Positions 10,637-17,611 of a stretch of DNA of 64,000 bases are shown here, one piece after another (position 1 is the stretch's first letter; the number at the start of each line of letters is the position of its first letter). This DNA comes from Xanthomonas floridensis. GTDB taxonomy: Bacteria > Pseudomonadota > Gammaproteobacteria > Xanthomonadales > Xanthomonadaceae. Location of the stretch: contig NZ_LXNG01000055.1 of NCBI RefSeq assembly GCF_001642575.1, positions 180,925 to 244,924 of the forward strand, in the 5' to 3' direction. Position numbers and translations under genes: made by a program. The notes beneath the pieces are model-generated. The model was not told where the DNA came from and made no database searches. It saw only the letters and a program-made list of their open reading frames with translations.

Positions 10637-11074
10637 ATGATCAAGTCACTGTCTCTTCTCGCGCTGCTCGGCGCGGCAACGCTGGCTCCGCAGGCGCAGG
10701 CCGCCGGCAATATCGACTGCCAGCTGTCGTTCAACCTGTCCGGCTGGTCGGTGTTCTACAAGACCGCTAGCGGCACTGGCACCATCAAGTGCGACAACGG
10801 CGCGGTGATTCCGGTCAAGATCTCCAGCAAGGGCGGCGGCCTGACGGTGGGCAAATCGAAGATCACCGGTGGCCGCGGCTCCTTCTCCGGCGCGTACAGC
10901 CTGAACGATCTGTTCGGCACTTACGCAGCGGCTGAGGCGCATGCGGGCGTGGTGAAGTCCAGCACCGCCCAGGTGGTCACCAAGGGCGACATCTCGCTGG
11001 CCCTGGCCGGTACCGGAGAGGGCGTGGACCTGGGCGTCAACGTCGGCAATTTCGTGATCGAGCGCCGCAAGTAA
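10637..11074 (+). CDS. Small exported protein of unknown function
   Basis: I do not recognise a family with certainty. The 145-residue product has a clear signal peptide (MIKSLSLLALLGAATLAPQAQA, cleavage about 22-23), followed by a compact Gly/Ser/Val-rich domain with two cysteines (in NIDCQL and TIKCDNG, about 27 and 52) that may form a disulfide. The repeated phrases VKISSKGGGLTVG and GVDLGVNVGNF suggest a beta-rich fold, loosely like DUF992 proteins (weak guess). It stands alone between a divergent cyclotransferase gene and the convergent rluB gene, with a terminator hairpin at 11237-11268. Confidence 0.8.
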   Translation: MIKSLSLLALLGAATLAPQAQAAGNIDCQLSFNLSGWSVFYKTASGTGTIKCDNGAVIPVKISSKGGGLTVGKSKITGGRGSFSGAYSLNDLFGTYAAAEAHAGVVKSSTAQVVTKGDISLALAGTGEGVDLGVNVGNFVIERRK

Positions 11075-11236
11075 GCCGTTCCATCAGGACCGCGCGCGCC
11101 TCCGGGCGCGCGTGTTGCGTTGACGCGCCACCTGCCGATTGCCCGATGCCACGCTCCTGGAGCCGAACATGCAGGCAAGCTCGCTGCAGCCTTGGTTGTG
11201 GCACTCAACCTGCTGTCACGCCGCCGGCAGGCGCAT

Positions 11237-11268
11237 ATGAAAACGGCCCTTTGCAGGGCCGTTTTTTA
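11237..11268 (+). terminator. Rho-independent terminator, possibly bidirectional
   Basis: The stem ACGGCCCT / AGGGCCGT with loop TTGC is preceded by AAAA and followed by TTTTTTATT on the plus strand. It should end transcription from the exported-protein gene. Read on the minus strand the stem is followed by a shorter TTTT, so it may also serve rluB, whose stop lies 24 nt away. Confidence 0.85.
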
Positions 11269-11291
11269 TTGCAGGTGTCCGCCTCCAGGCC

Positions 11292-12938
11292 TTAGCGACC
11301 GCGATTGCCGCCACCGGGCGGGCGACGGTTGCCACCGCCCGGCGGACGGCCGCCCGGGCCACGCGGAGCGCCGCCAGGACCACCGGGGCCACGCGCGCCA
11401 CCACCCGGGCCGCCGGGGCCACCGGGGCCGCGGTTAGCCGAGGCCGGGCCGCGATTGCCGCCCGGACCCGGACGGCCGCCGCTGGGGCGACCGGCAGGAC
11501 GCGCTGCGCCATACGGGCTGAAGCCCGGGTTGGCGTGGTCGGACGGGAAGATCGGCGCGTTACCCGGATGACCGTAGGGATGCTTGCGCTGCCCCTGGCC
11601 TTGCGCCTGGCCCTGACCACCGGCGCCGCCGCGTCCCTGACCCTGGCCGCCGCCGGCACCCGGACGTGCACCGCCCGGACCCTTCTTGGCATACGGGCGT
11701 GCCTGGCCGGTGCTGTTGCCACCGGGGCCGGCATTGCGGTGGCCGCTCGGGCCGGTGCTGACGCCATCGGGCACATACCAGCTGCGGAACGCGGCCGGGT
11801 TGCCGTCCGGCAACGAGCGGTCGCCCTTGGCCGGGCCACGCTGCTTGAACGGGCGCTGCTGCGACTGCTTGGCAGCGGCTTCGCCGCTGACGGTCAGGCC
11901 GCCCTTGAAACCGCCGGGCTTGCCGCGGCCACCGCGGCCGCCGCGGTCTTCGCGCAGGTTGTCGAAGCGACGCAGCTCGCGGCCTTCATCGGCGCCGGAG
12001 GTCTGCCCGTTGACGTAGGCGTTGCTGCGGCCATCGCGCGAGACGTGCACGGTGGACTTGGCGGCGCGGCGCTGGCCGATCACCGGCTGCAGGGTCAGTG
12101 CCGAGGGCGCGCCTTCTTCCAGTTTGAGTTCGGCGCGCAGGGCGTCGACCTTGTCCTGCGCCACTTCCACCGACTGCCCGCGCAGCAGTTCGCGCGGCAG
12201 CGAGAGCTTGCCGTAGCGGCTGCGCTTGAGGCGACTGACCTGGCAGCCCTGCGATTCCCACAGGCGACGCACTTCGCGGTTGCGGCCTTCCTTGACCACC
12301 ACACGGAACCAGTCGTGCGAATCGGTGCCGCCGATGCGTTCGATCTCGTCGAACTTGGCGCCGCCGTCTTCCAGCAGCACACCGCGCGACAGGCGCTCGA
12401 TGATGGCGTCGGAGACCTTTTCTTCGCCTTCCGGGGCGCGCACGCGCACCACGTATTCGCGTTCGACCTCGTAGGAGGGGTGCATCATCGCGTTGGCCAG
12501 CTCACCGTCGGTGGTGAGCAGCAGCAGGCCGGTGGTGTTGATGTCCAGGCGGCCGATGGCGATCCAGCGCGAGCCCTTCAAGGCCGGCAGCGACTCGAAT
12601 ACGGTCGGGCGGCCTTCGGGATCTTCGCGCGTGGTCACTTCGCCTTCGGGCTTGTTGTAGATCAGCACGCGCGAAGGTTCGGTCAGCGCGCTGGCCACGA
12701 AGCTGCGTCCGTCCAGCTCGATCTTGTCGCCGCTGCGCACCGACATGCCGGTCTGCGCGACGGCGCCATTGACCTTGATCAGGCCGTCGGCGATGCGCTG
12801 CTCCAGCGCGCGGCGCGAGCCCAGGCCGGCCTGGGCCAGCACCTTGTGCAGGCGCTCTTCCAGCTTCGGCGCTTCGGGCGCGCTGTCGCGCTTGAGGGAA
12901 AGCTTGTTCAACGACAGCTTGCGGGGGGTGTCACTCAT
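11292..12938 (-). CDS. rluB: 23S rRNA pseudouridine(2605) synthase RluB with long low-complexity tail
   Basis: RluB makes pseudouridine in helix 90 region of 23S rRNA. An S4 RNA-binding domain covers about 26-75 (LEERLHKVLAQAGLGSRRALE). The RsuA/RluB catalytic core follows, with GRLDINTTGLLLLTTDGEL (catalytic Asp132) and REVRRLWESQGCQVSRLKR. The enzyme core ends near residue 280. A further 260-270 residues are Gly/Pro/Arg-rich (repeated GGPGGP, RPPGGGNR), giving 548 residues against about 290 in E. coli. The ATG at 12938 (MSDTPRK) overlaps the scpB stop by 8 nt, so it is translated from the scpAB mRNA. Confidence 0.9.
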   Translation of the reverse strand: MSDTPRKLSLNKLSLKRDSAPEAPKLEERLHKVLAQAGLGSRRALEQRIADGLIKVNGAVAQTGMSVRSGDKIELDGRSFVASALTEPSRVLIYNKPEGEVTTREDPEGRPTVFESLPALKGSRWIAIGRLDINTTGLLLLTTDGELANAMMHPSYEVEREYVVRVRAPEGEEKVSDAIIERLSRGVLLEDGGAKFDEIERIGGTDSHDWFRVVVKEGRNREVRRLWESQGCQVSRLKRSRYGKLSLPRELLRGQSVEVAQDKVDALRAELKLEEGAPSALTLQPVIGQRRAAKSTVHVSRDGRSNAYVNGQTSGADEGRELRRFDNLREDRGGRGGRGKPGGFKGGLTVSGEAAAKQSQQRPFKQRGPAKGDRSLPDGNPAAFRSWYVPDGVSTGPSGHRNAGPGGNSTGQARPYAKKGPGGARPGAGGGQGQGRGGAGGQGQAQGQGQRKHPYGHPGNAPIFPSDHANPGFSPYGAARPAGRPSGGRPGPGGNRGPASANRGPGGPGGPGGGARGPGGPGGAPRGPGGRPPGGGNRRPPGGGNRGR

Positions 12939-14067
12939 GTGTCTGGCTCCGGCCGACGCGCTCTGGGTCGGCCTCTGGGTCGGAATCGGCTTCGTCAACA
13001 GCCACGGTCGTCGTCGCGACGGCGTTGTCTTCGTCTTCGTTCACTGCATCCGCGCGCGTGCCCGGCGCGGTGTCGGGGTCGCCCTCGCGGGCGGCGTCTG
13101 GGTCCAACGTATTCTGGTCCTGCACCGAGGCGGGCTCGGGGTGCTGCGGTGTGCCTGGTTGCTGCTCGTCGGCATCGCGGTTGTCGCGGCTGCCGGCGTC
13201 GTGACGGTGCTGCTCCTGCCCGATCTCCGACGCCTCATGCGCTGCGCTGCCGGGCTGCGCAGCAGCATCCTCGATGTCGTCGTCTGCCTTGCTGCCGTTA
13301 TCGGCGGGGGCGGCGTTCTCTTCATCGGCCGAAGCGGTGCCGTTGTCGCTGGACTCAGCCGGGGGGGCGCCGGCATCTGCCGTTGAAGGTGTGTCGCCCA
13401 CATCGGCATCTGCATCCGTATCACCCGCGTGGGCTGCGTCAGCATCCACCCCGTCCTGCTCGGCCTGCATCGATGCCGATGCCGGGACTGCGCCATCCAG
13501 TTGGCCATCGCGGTCCAGCGGCAGCTGCGGTTCGAGCTCGGCAATGTCCTTCAACTCGGACAAAGGCGGCAGCTCGTCCAGCCGCTTGAGCCCGAAGTAA
13601 TCGAGAAAGCCCTTGGTGGTGCCGAACAGCGCCGGCTTGCCGGGCACGTCGCGGTGGCCGACCACGCGGATCCATTCGCGCTCTTCCAGCGCCTGGATGA
13701 TGTTGCTGCTGACCGCCACGCCGCGCACCTGCTCGATTTCGCCGCGCGTGATCGGTTGGCGGTAGGCGATCAGCGCCAGGGTTTCCAGCGTGGCGCGGGT
13801 GTACTTGGTGCGGCGCTCGGTCCATAGCCGTGCCACCCAGCCATGCACCTCGGCCTTGACCTGGAAGCGGAAGCCGGAGGCCACTTCGACCAGTTCCACA
13901 CCGCGCTCGACGCTGGCCTCGCGCAGCACTTCCAGCGCGCGCTCGACGCTGCCGGGCGGTGCGGGTTCTTCTTCGGGAAACAGCCCCTGCAGTTGCGCCA
14001 GCGTCAGTGGCTGGCTGCTGGCCAACAGGGCGGCTTCGATGATGCGGGTGATCAGCGCTTGATCCAT
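12931..14067 (-). CDS. scpB: Condensin subunit ScpB with long acidic tail
   Basis: ScpB forms the bacterial SMC-ScpAB condensin that organises chromosomes. The two winged-helix domains cover about residues 1-170, with ETLALIAYRQPITRGEIEQVRGV and KPALFGTTKGFLDYFGLKRLDELPPL as the family core. From about 185 to 378 the protein is an Asp/Glu/Ala/Thr-rich low-complexity tail, roughly doubling the normal length of about 190. The ATG at 14067 (MDQALIT) follows the scpA stop by 13 nt. The tail is acidic while that of the overlapping neighbour rluB is strongly basic. Confidence 0.9.
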   Translation of the reverse strand: MDQALITRIIEAALLASSQPLTLAQLQGLFPEEEPAPPGSVERALEVLREASVERGVELVEVASGFRFQVKAEVHGWVARLWTERRTKYTRATLETLALIAYRQPITRGEIEQVRGVAVSSNIIQALEEREWIRVVGHRDVPGKPALFGTTKGFLDYFGLKRLDELPPLSELKDIAELEPQLPLDRDGQLDGAVPASASMQAEQDGVDADAAHAGDTDADADVGDTPSTADAGAPPAESSDNGTASADEENAAPADNGSKADDDIEDAAAQPGSAAHEASEIGQEQHRHDAGSRDNRDADEQQPGTPQHPEPASVQDQNTLDPDAAREGDPDTAPGTRADAVNEDEDNAVATTTVAVDEADSDPEADPERVGRSQTHE

Positions 14068-14080
14068 TCGGTGATCGGCT

Positions 14081-14986
14081 TCAGATAGGTTCGTTGGCAG
14101 CATCGCTGTCATCGAATTCGCTGGAGAATTGCAGCGGCGCATTGGTATTTCCCAACGCCAGCGACTTCACGTAGATCGGCGCCAGCGGCGCTTCCTGCAC
14201 GATGTCCAGCAACTGCTCCTTGGCCAATTCGAGCAGCGCCAGGAAGGTGACCAGCACGCCGAGCTTGCCTTCTTCGGCCGTGAACAGCGATTCGAAACGG
14301 TAGAACTTGCCGTCGTCCAGTCGGCTGAGCACATCGCCCATGCGCTGGCGCACGCTCAGCGCCTCGCGCTTGATCGCGTGCCCGGTGAACAGCTCGGCGC
14401 GTTTGAGCACGTCGTACAGCGCCATCAGCATTTCTTTCAAGTCTACCGGCGGCGGCAGCTTGACCGCGGCGCGCTCGGGCAGATGCGCCTGCACCGGCGC
14501 GCTGTCGCGGCCCATGCGGGGCAGGGTGTCCAGGTCTTCGGCAGCCTGCTTGAAGCGCTCGTATTCCTGCAGGCGGCGCACCAGCTCTGCGCGCGGGTCT
14601 TCTTCTTCGCCATCCTGGCTGGGCGGGCGCGGCAACAGCATGCGCGACTTGATCTCGGCCAGAATCGCGGCCATCACCAGGTATTCGGCCGCCAGTTCGA
14701 AGCGCAGTTCCTGCATCACATTGATGTAGTCCACGTACTGCCGGGTGATTTCGGCGACGGGGATGTCCAGGATGTCCAGGTTCTGCCGGCGGATCAGGTA
14801 CAGCAGCAGGTCCAGCGGACCTTCGAAGGCATCCAGGATGACTTCCAGCGCATCCGGCGGAATATACAGATCCTGCGGAATCTGCAGTACCGGTTGCCCA
14901 TGCACCACCGCCAGCGGCATTTCCTGCTGCTGTGGCGGCGCGCTCGTGGCTGGCGGAGTCGCGACGTGCGCGAGTTCGGAATTCAT
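14081..14986 (-). CDS. scpA: Condensin kleisin subunit ScpA
   Basis: ScpA is the kleisin that bridges the SMC heads. The 301-residue protein has the N-terminal kleisin signature FEGPLDLLLYLIRRQNLDILDIPVAEITRQYVDYI at about 57-92, a central acidic linker (DGEEEDPRAEL), and a C-terminal winged helix (ELLDIVQEAPLAPIYV region). I chose the ATG at 14986 (MNSELAH), which leaves a short Pro/Gln-rich leader of about 35 residues. An upstream start at 15121 would add 45 residues of unlikely sequence. It is the first gene of scpA-scpB-rluB. Confidence 0.93.
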   Translation of the reverse strand: MNSELAHVATPPATSAPPQQQEMPLAVVHGQPVLQIPQDLYIPPDALEVILDAFEGPLDLLLYLIRRQNLDILDIPVAEITRQYVDYINVMQELRFELAAEYLVMAAILAEIKSRMLLPRPPSQDGEEEDPRAELVRRLQEYERFKQAAEDLDTLPRMGRDSAPVQAHLPERAAVKLPPPVDLKEMLMALYDVLKRAELFTGHAIKREALSVRQRMGDVLSRLDDGKFYRFESLFTAEEGKLGVLVTFLALLELAKEQLLDIVQEAPLAPIYVKSLALGNTNAPLQFSSEFDDSDAANEPI

Positions 14987-15355
14987 CAGGTGGACATCGG
15001 GTCTTGCGGTCGCCGGCCGCGGTCTGAGCCGCGCCTGCAGGGGCTTTGCCTTGAAGTTATTGCGATCAATGTCGCGCCTGTGCCGGCACGATCCCACAAA
15101 TTCACATACGCCAATCGACATACAAGCAGGCGCCGCGTGGCATGCGGCGACGGAACAGCGAGGAGGTCGTCTACGCGGGCCGGCGGTGGGCAGCGAATCG
15201 GTCGTCGAGAAGGGCGTTGAGCCTGGGCCGACGGGCCGCTGCGTCCGGTTGCGTGTTCAGTGGTGCCAAGGGTAATGCGTGCGCGGGGGCGGTGTCCAGC
15301 GCCGGGCCGGCTAGAATCCCCTGCGGTGATCTTCAAGTTCTGGGTGAGGTGGCGT
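14987..15355. other. Intergenic region between divergent scpA and yciI
   Basis: This 369-nt region separates the scpAB-rluB operon (minus) from yciI-bolA (plus) and must carry both promoters. Open frames here are short extensions of the flanking genes without family support. I could not identify confident -35/-10 elements or a regulatory palindrome. Confidence 0.5.
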
Positions 15356-15655
15356 GTGTGGTACGTAATCGAAGGGTATGACGGCGCCGACGCACTGGCG
15401 GCGCGGCAGCAGGCGCGACCGGCGCATCTGGCACGCCTGCAGGCGTTGGCTGCGGCCGGGCGGCTGCTGGTGGCGGGGCCTTGCCCGGCCATCGATGCAG
15501 AGGATCCGGGTCCGGCCGGCTTCAGCGGCAGTGTGGTGATTGCCGAATTCGACGCACTCGAAGATGCGCGCGCCTGGGCCGATGCCGATCCGTATGTGGA
15601 AGCGGGCGTGTATGTGCGTACCGAGGTCCGGCCGTTCCGGCGGGTGCTGCCATGA
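15356..15655 (+). CDS. yciI: YciI-family protein
   Basis: This 99-residue ferredoxin-like-fold protein closely matches E. coli Yci[12 protein letters not shown] with the conserved His, [26 protein letters not shown], then [17 protein letters not shown]. The biochemical role of YciI is not well established. The start is a GTG at 15356 giving (M)[11 protein letters not shown], which aligns with the E. coli N-terminus; a GAGG ribosome site lies at 15346-15349. An alternative GTG at 15326 would add 10 residues. The stop overlaps the bolA start by 4 nt. Confidence 0.85.
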   Translation: MWYVIEGYDGADALAARQQARPAHLARLQALAAAGRLLVAGPCPAIDAEDPGPAGFSGSVVIAEFDALEDARAWADADPYVEAGVYVRTEVRPFRRVLP

Positions 15656-15921
15656 GCCGGGTCGAGCGGATCCGCGTGGCGCTGCAGGCGGCGCTGGCGC
15701 CCACAGAACTGGAGGTCGTGGACGACAGCCACCGACACGCCGGCCACGCCGGCGCACGCGACGGGCGCGGGCATTTCAATGTGCGGGTCGTCAGTGCCGT
15801 GTTTGCCGGCAAGCCGCCGCTGGCGCGCCATCGGGCGGTGTACGCGGCCGTCGGCGAGATGATGCACACCGACATCCATGCCTTGTCGATCGAGGCGCTT
15901 GCGCCAGGTGAAACCGGCTAG
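15652..15921 (+). CDS. bolA: BolA-family protein
   Basis: This 89-residue protein has the BolA fold signature: [61 protein letters not shown], and [13 protein letters not shown]. BolA proteins pair with monothiol glutaredoxins in iron-sulfur cluster handling and affect morphology and stress responses. The ATG at 15652 overlaps the yciI stop as ATGA, and the yciI-bolA pairing is common in proteobacteria. It is followed by a long gene-free region. Confidence 0.92.
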   Translation: MSRVERIRVALQAALAPTELEVVDDSHRHAGHAGARDGRGHFNVRVVSAVFAGKPPLARHRAVYAAVGEMMHTDIHALSIEALAPGETG

Positions 15922-16484
15922 CCGGAGGGCCAAGTCGCGCACGATGGGAGTGCACCCGGACACAATGGAGCGTCACACATAGCGCCCCGTTGCGCCCGTG
16001 TGCGCTCCTACGGACGCAGCAATGTCCCCACAGGCGTGGCGCACTGGTAAAGCCACTGTTACGTAGCCGGAGTGCCCCTGAGCGCGGCTGCGTTGCCGGC
16101 GCGGGCCCATCATGCATGCTTCCTGCGAACTGCTTGCGAGGCAGGGCCTCCTGGAAATTCAGCCTGCGGTCGGGGCGCTGGCGCGTCGGTATCACGAACT
16201 CCACTCGCGCGCTTCCAGCATCTCGACACGCCCAGCCGAAGGGCATGCCCACCACCCGTCACGCCGCGCAGCGAACTGCCAACCGTGATCCGCGTTGTGC
16301 TTCGTCTGTGGACACGTGGGTGCGTTTTTGTTGCGTCGCAGCACATTACTTCACGTATTCATCACCTGCAGATGCTTGATCTGTAAGCGTTTTCACGCGT
16401 GTGAAGACAGGGGTTTACGCCCGCTTATGAAAACGCTTACAGTCCGCGCCAGTTTTGGGAAGTCGGTCGCGGAGGGCGACACGC
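15922..16484. other. Gene-free region upstream of the lacI-type regulator
   Basis: This 563-nt stretch has no supported gene; its short open frames are Arg/Pro-rich with no recognisable domain. At 16002-16013 it carries GCGCTCCTACGG, one half of the inverted repeat found intact at 29575-29649. Near its right end (16382-16441) are two LacI-type operator sequences. Base composition falls toward AT-rich around 16320-16440, as expected for a promoter. Confidence 0.6.
16382..16441. promoter_or_regulatory. Pair of inverted LacI-type operators upstream of the lacI-family gene
   Basis: TGTAAGCGTTTTCA (16382-16395) and TGAAAACGCTTACA (16428-16441) are exact reverse complements, separated by 32 nt (about 46 bp centre to centre). 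Each is a near-palindrome with a central CG, the form bound by LacI/GalR-family dimers. They lie 44 nt or more upstream of the regulator start at 16485, which suggests autoregulation, perhaps with looping. Compared in the same orientation, TGTAATCGATTACA at 20666-20679 matches in 11 of 14 positions. Confidence 0.75.
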
Positions 16485-17507
16485 ATGGCCAAGGGTGCGG
16501 TCACCATCAAAGATGTCGCTCGCGAAGCACAGGTCTCTGTTGCCACCGTGTCGCGCGCGCTCAACGGGCATGACAATGTCGCCGGGGCTGTGCGTCAGCA
16601 GGTCATGGCGGTGGCCGAGCGCCTGCGCTACAGCCCGCATGCGGCCGCCCGTAGCCTGAGCAGCCGGCGGTCGCAGACGCTGGGCGTGGTGCTGCCCGAT
16701 CTGTATGGCGAATTCTTTTCCGAGCTGATCCGCGGCATCGATGGTGCGGCCCGCGCTGCCGGGCAGCATCTGCTGGTGTCCAGCTATCACGGCGACCCGG
16801 AAGCCCAGGGCAGGGCACTGCGCTCGATGCGAGGGCGCGTGGATGGCCTGCTGGTGCTATCGCCGTACGCCGAGCAGCCGGGCTTCCTGACCGACAACCT
16901 GCCGCAGTCGCTGCCGACGGTGCTGATCAATGCGCACCTGCCCGGTGCGGGCTATCCGGTGCTGAGCATCGACGACCATGCCGGCGCCATGGCCATGACC
17001 GAGCATCTGCTGCGCGCAGGTCACCGGCGGATCGCCTTCATTGGCGGGCCGGCGCTTAATTTCGATGCGCGTGAGCGCCTGCGCGGCTTCCGCGATGCGA
17101 TTGCCGGATTCGGCGGTCAGGCGCAGGGAATCGAATATGCCGGCGACTTCGACGAAGCGTCCGGCCACCGCGCCGGGCTGGCGATGCTGGCTGCAGGCAC
17201 ATTGCCCGATGCGGTCTTCGCGGCCAACGACATGGCCGCGCTCGGCTGCCTGTATGCATTTGCCCAGGCCGGCGTCGCGGTGCCCGGCGATGTCGCGCTG
17301 GCCGGTTTCGACGACATCCCGCTGGCCCGTTTCGTCCATCCGCCGCTGACCACCATGCGGGTCAGCATTGCGCGGCTTGGCGAGCAGGCGATGACCCGGC
17401 TGATGCGGCTGGTGGAAACGCCGGGCGCCGACGACGGCATGCGCCAGCTGCTCACGCCCGAATTGGTGATCCGCGCGTCCTGCGGCGCCGGCGTGCCGGC
17501 CACCTGA
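16485..17507 (+). CDS. LacI-family transcriptional regulator
   Basis: This 340-residue repressor-type protein has an N-terminal LacI helix-turn-helix (VTIKDVAREAQVSVATVSRALNG, about 6-28), a hinge helix (AAARSLSSRRSQTLGVVLPD), and a periplasmic-binding-protein-like sensor domain (DAVFAANDMAALGCLYAFAQAGVAVPGDVALAGFDDIPLARFVHPPLTT). The ATG at 16485 (MAKGAVT) has a GGAGG ribosome site at 16471-16475. It precedes a glycan uptake and degradation gene set on the same strand and is the likely local regulator. Its ligand is unknown; a sugar from the imported glycan is the natural guess. Confidence 0.9.
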   Translation: MAKGAVTIKDVAREAQVSVATVSRALNGHDNVAGAVRQQVMAVAERLRYSPHAAARSLSSRRSQTLGVVLPDLYGEFFSELIRGIDGAARAAGQHLLVSSYHGDPEAQGRALRSMRGRVDGLLVLSPYAEQPGFLTDNLPQSLPTVLINAHLPGAGYPVLSIDDHAGAMAMTEHLLRAGHRRIAFIGGPALNFDARERLRGFRDAIAGFGGQAQGIEYAGDFDEASGHRAGLAMLAAGTLPDAVFAANDMAALGCLYAFAQAGVAVPGDVALAGFDDIPLARFVHPPLTTMRVSIARLGEQAMTRLMRLVETPGADDGMRQLLTPELVIRASCGAGVPAT

Positions 17508-17611
17508 CCTTTTCGCGGACGTTCTGTCCGCTCCCGCTGCTCCCCCGCAGCGGTCGTTCCTGCACCACTGCAACGCCACAACAACAATCTGTACCGATCC
17601 CTGGAGGGACC

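Noticed and set aside
11535..13589. Plus-strand open frame of 684 codons opposite rluB and scpB
   Set aside because: It is a shadow of the repetitive rluB and scpB tails. Its Ala/Val/Gly/Arg composition shows no recognisable family and no ribosome site.
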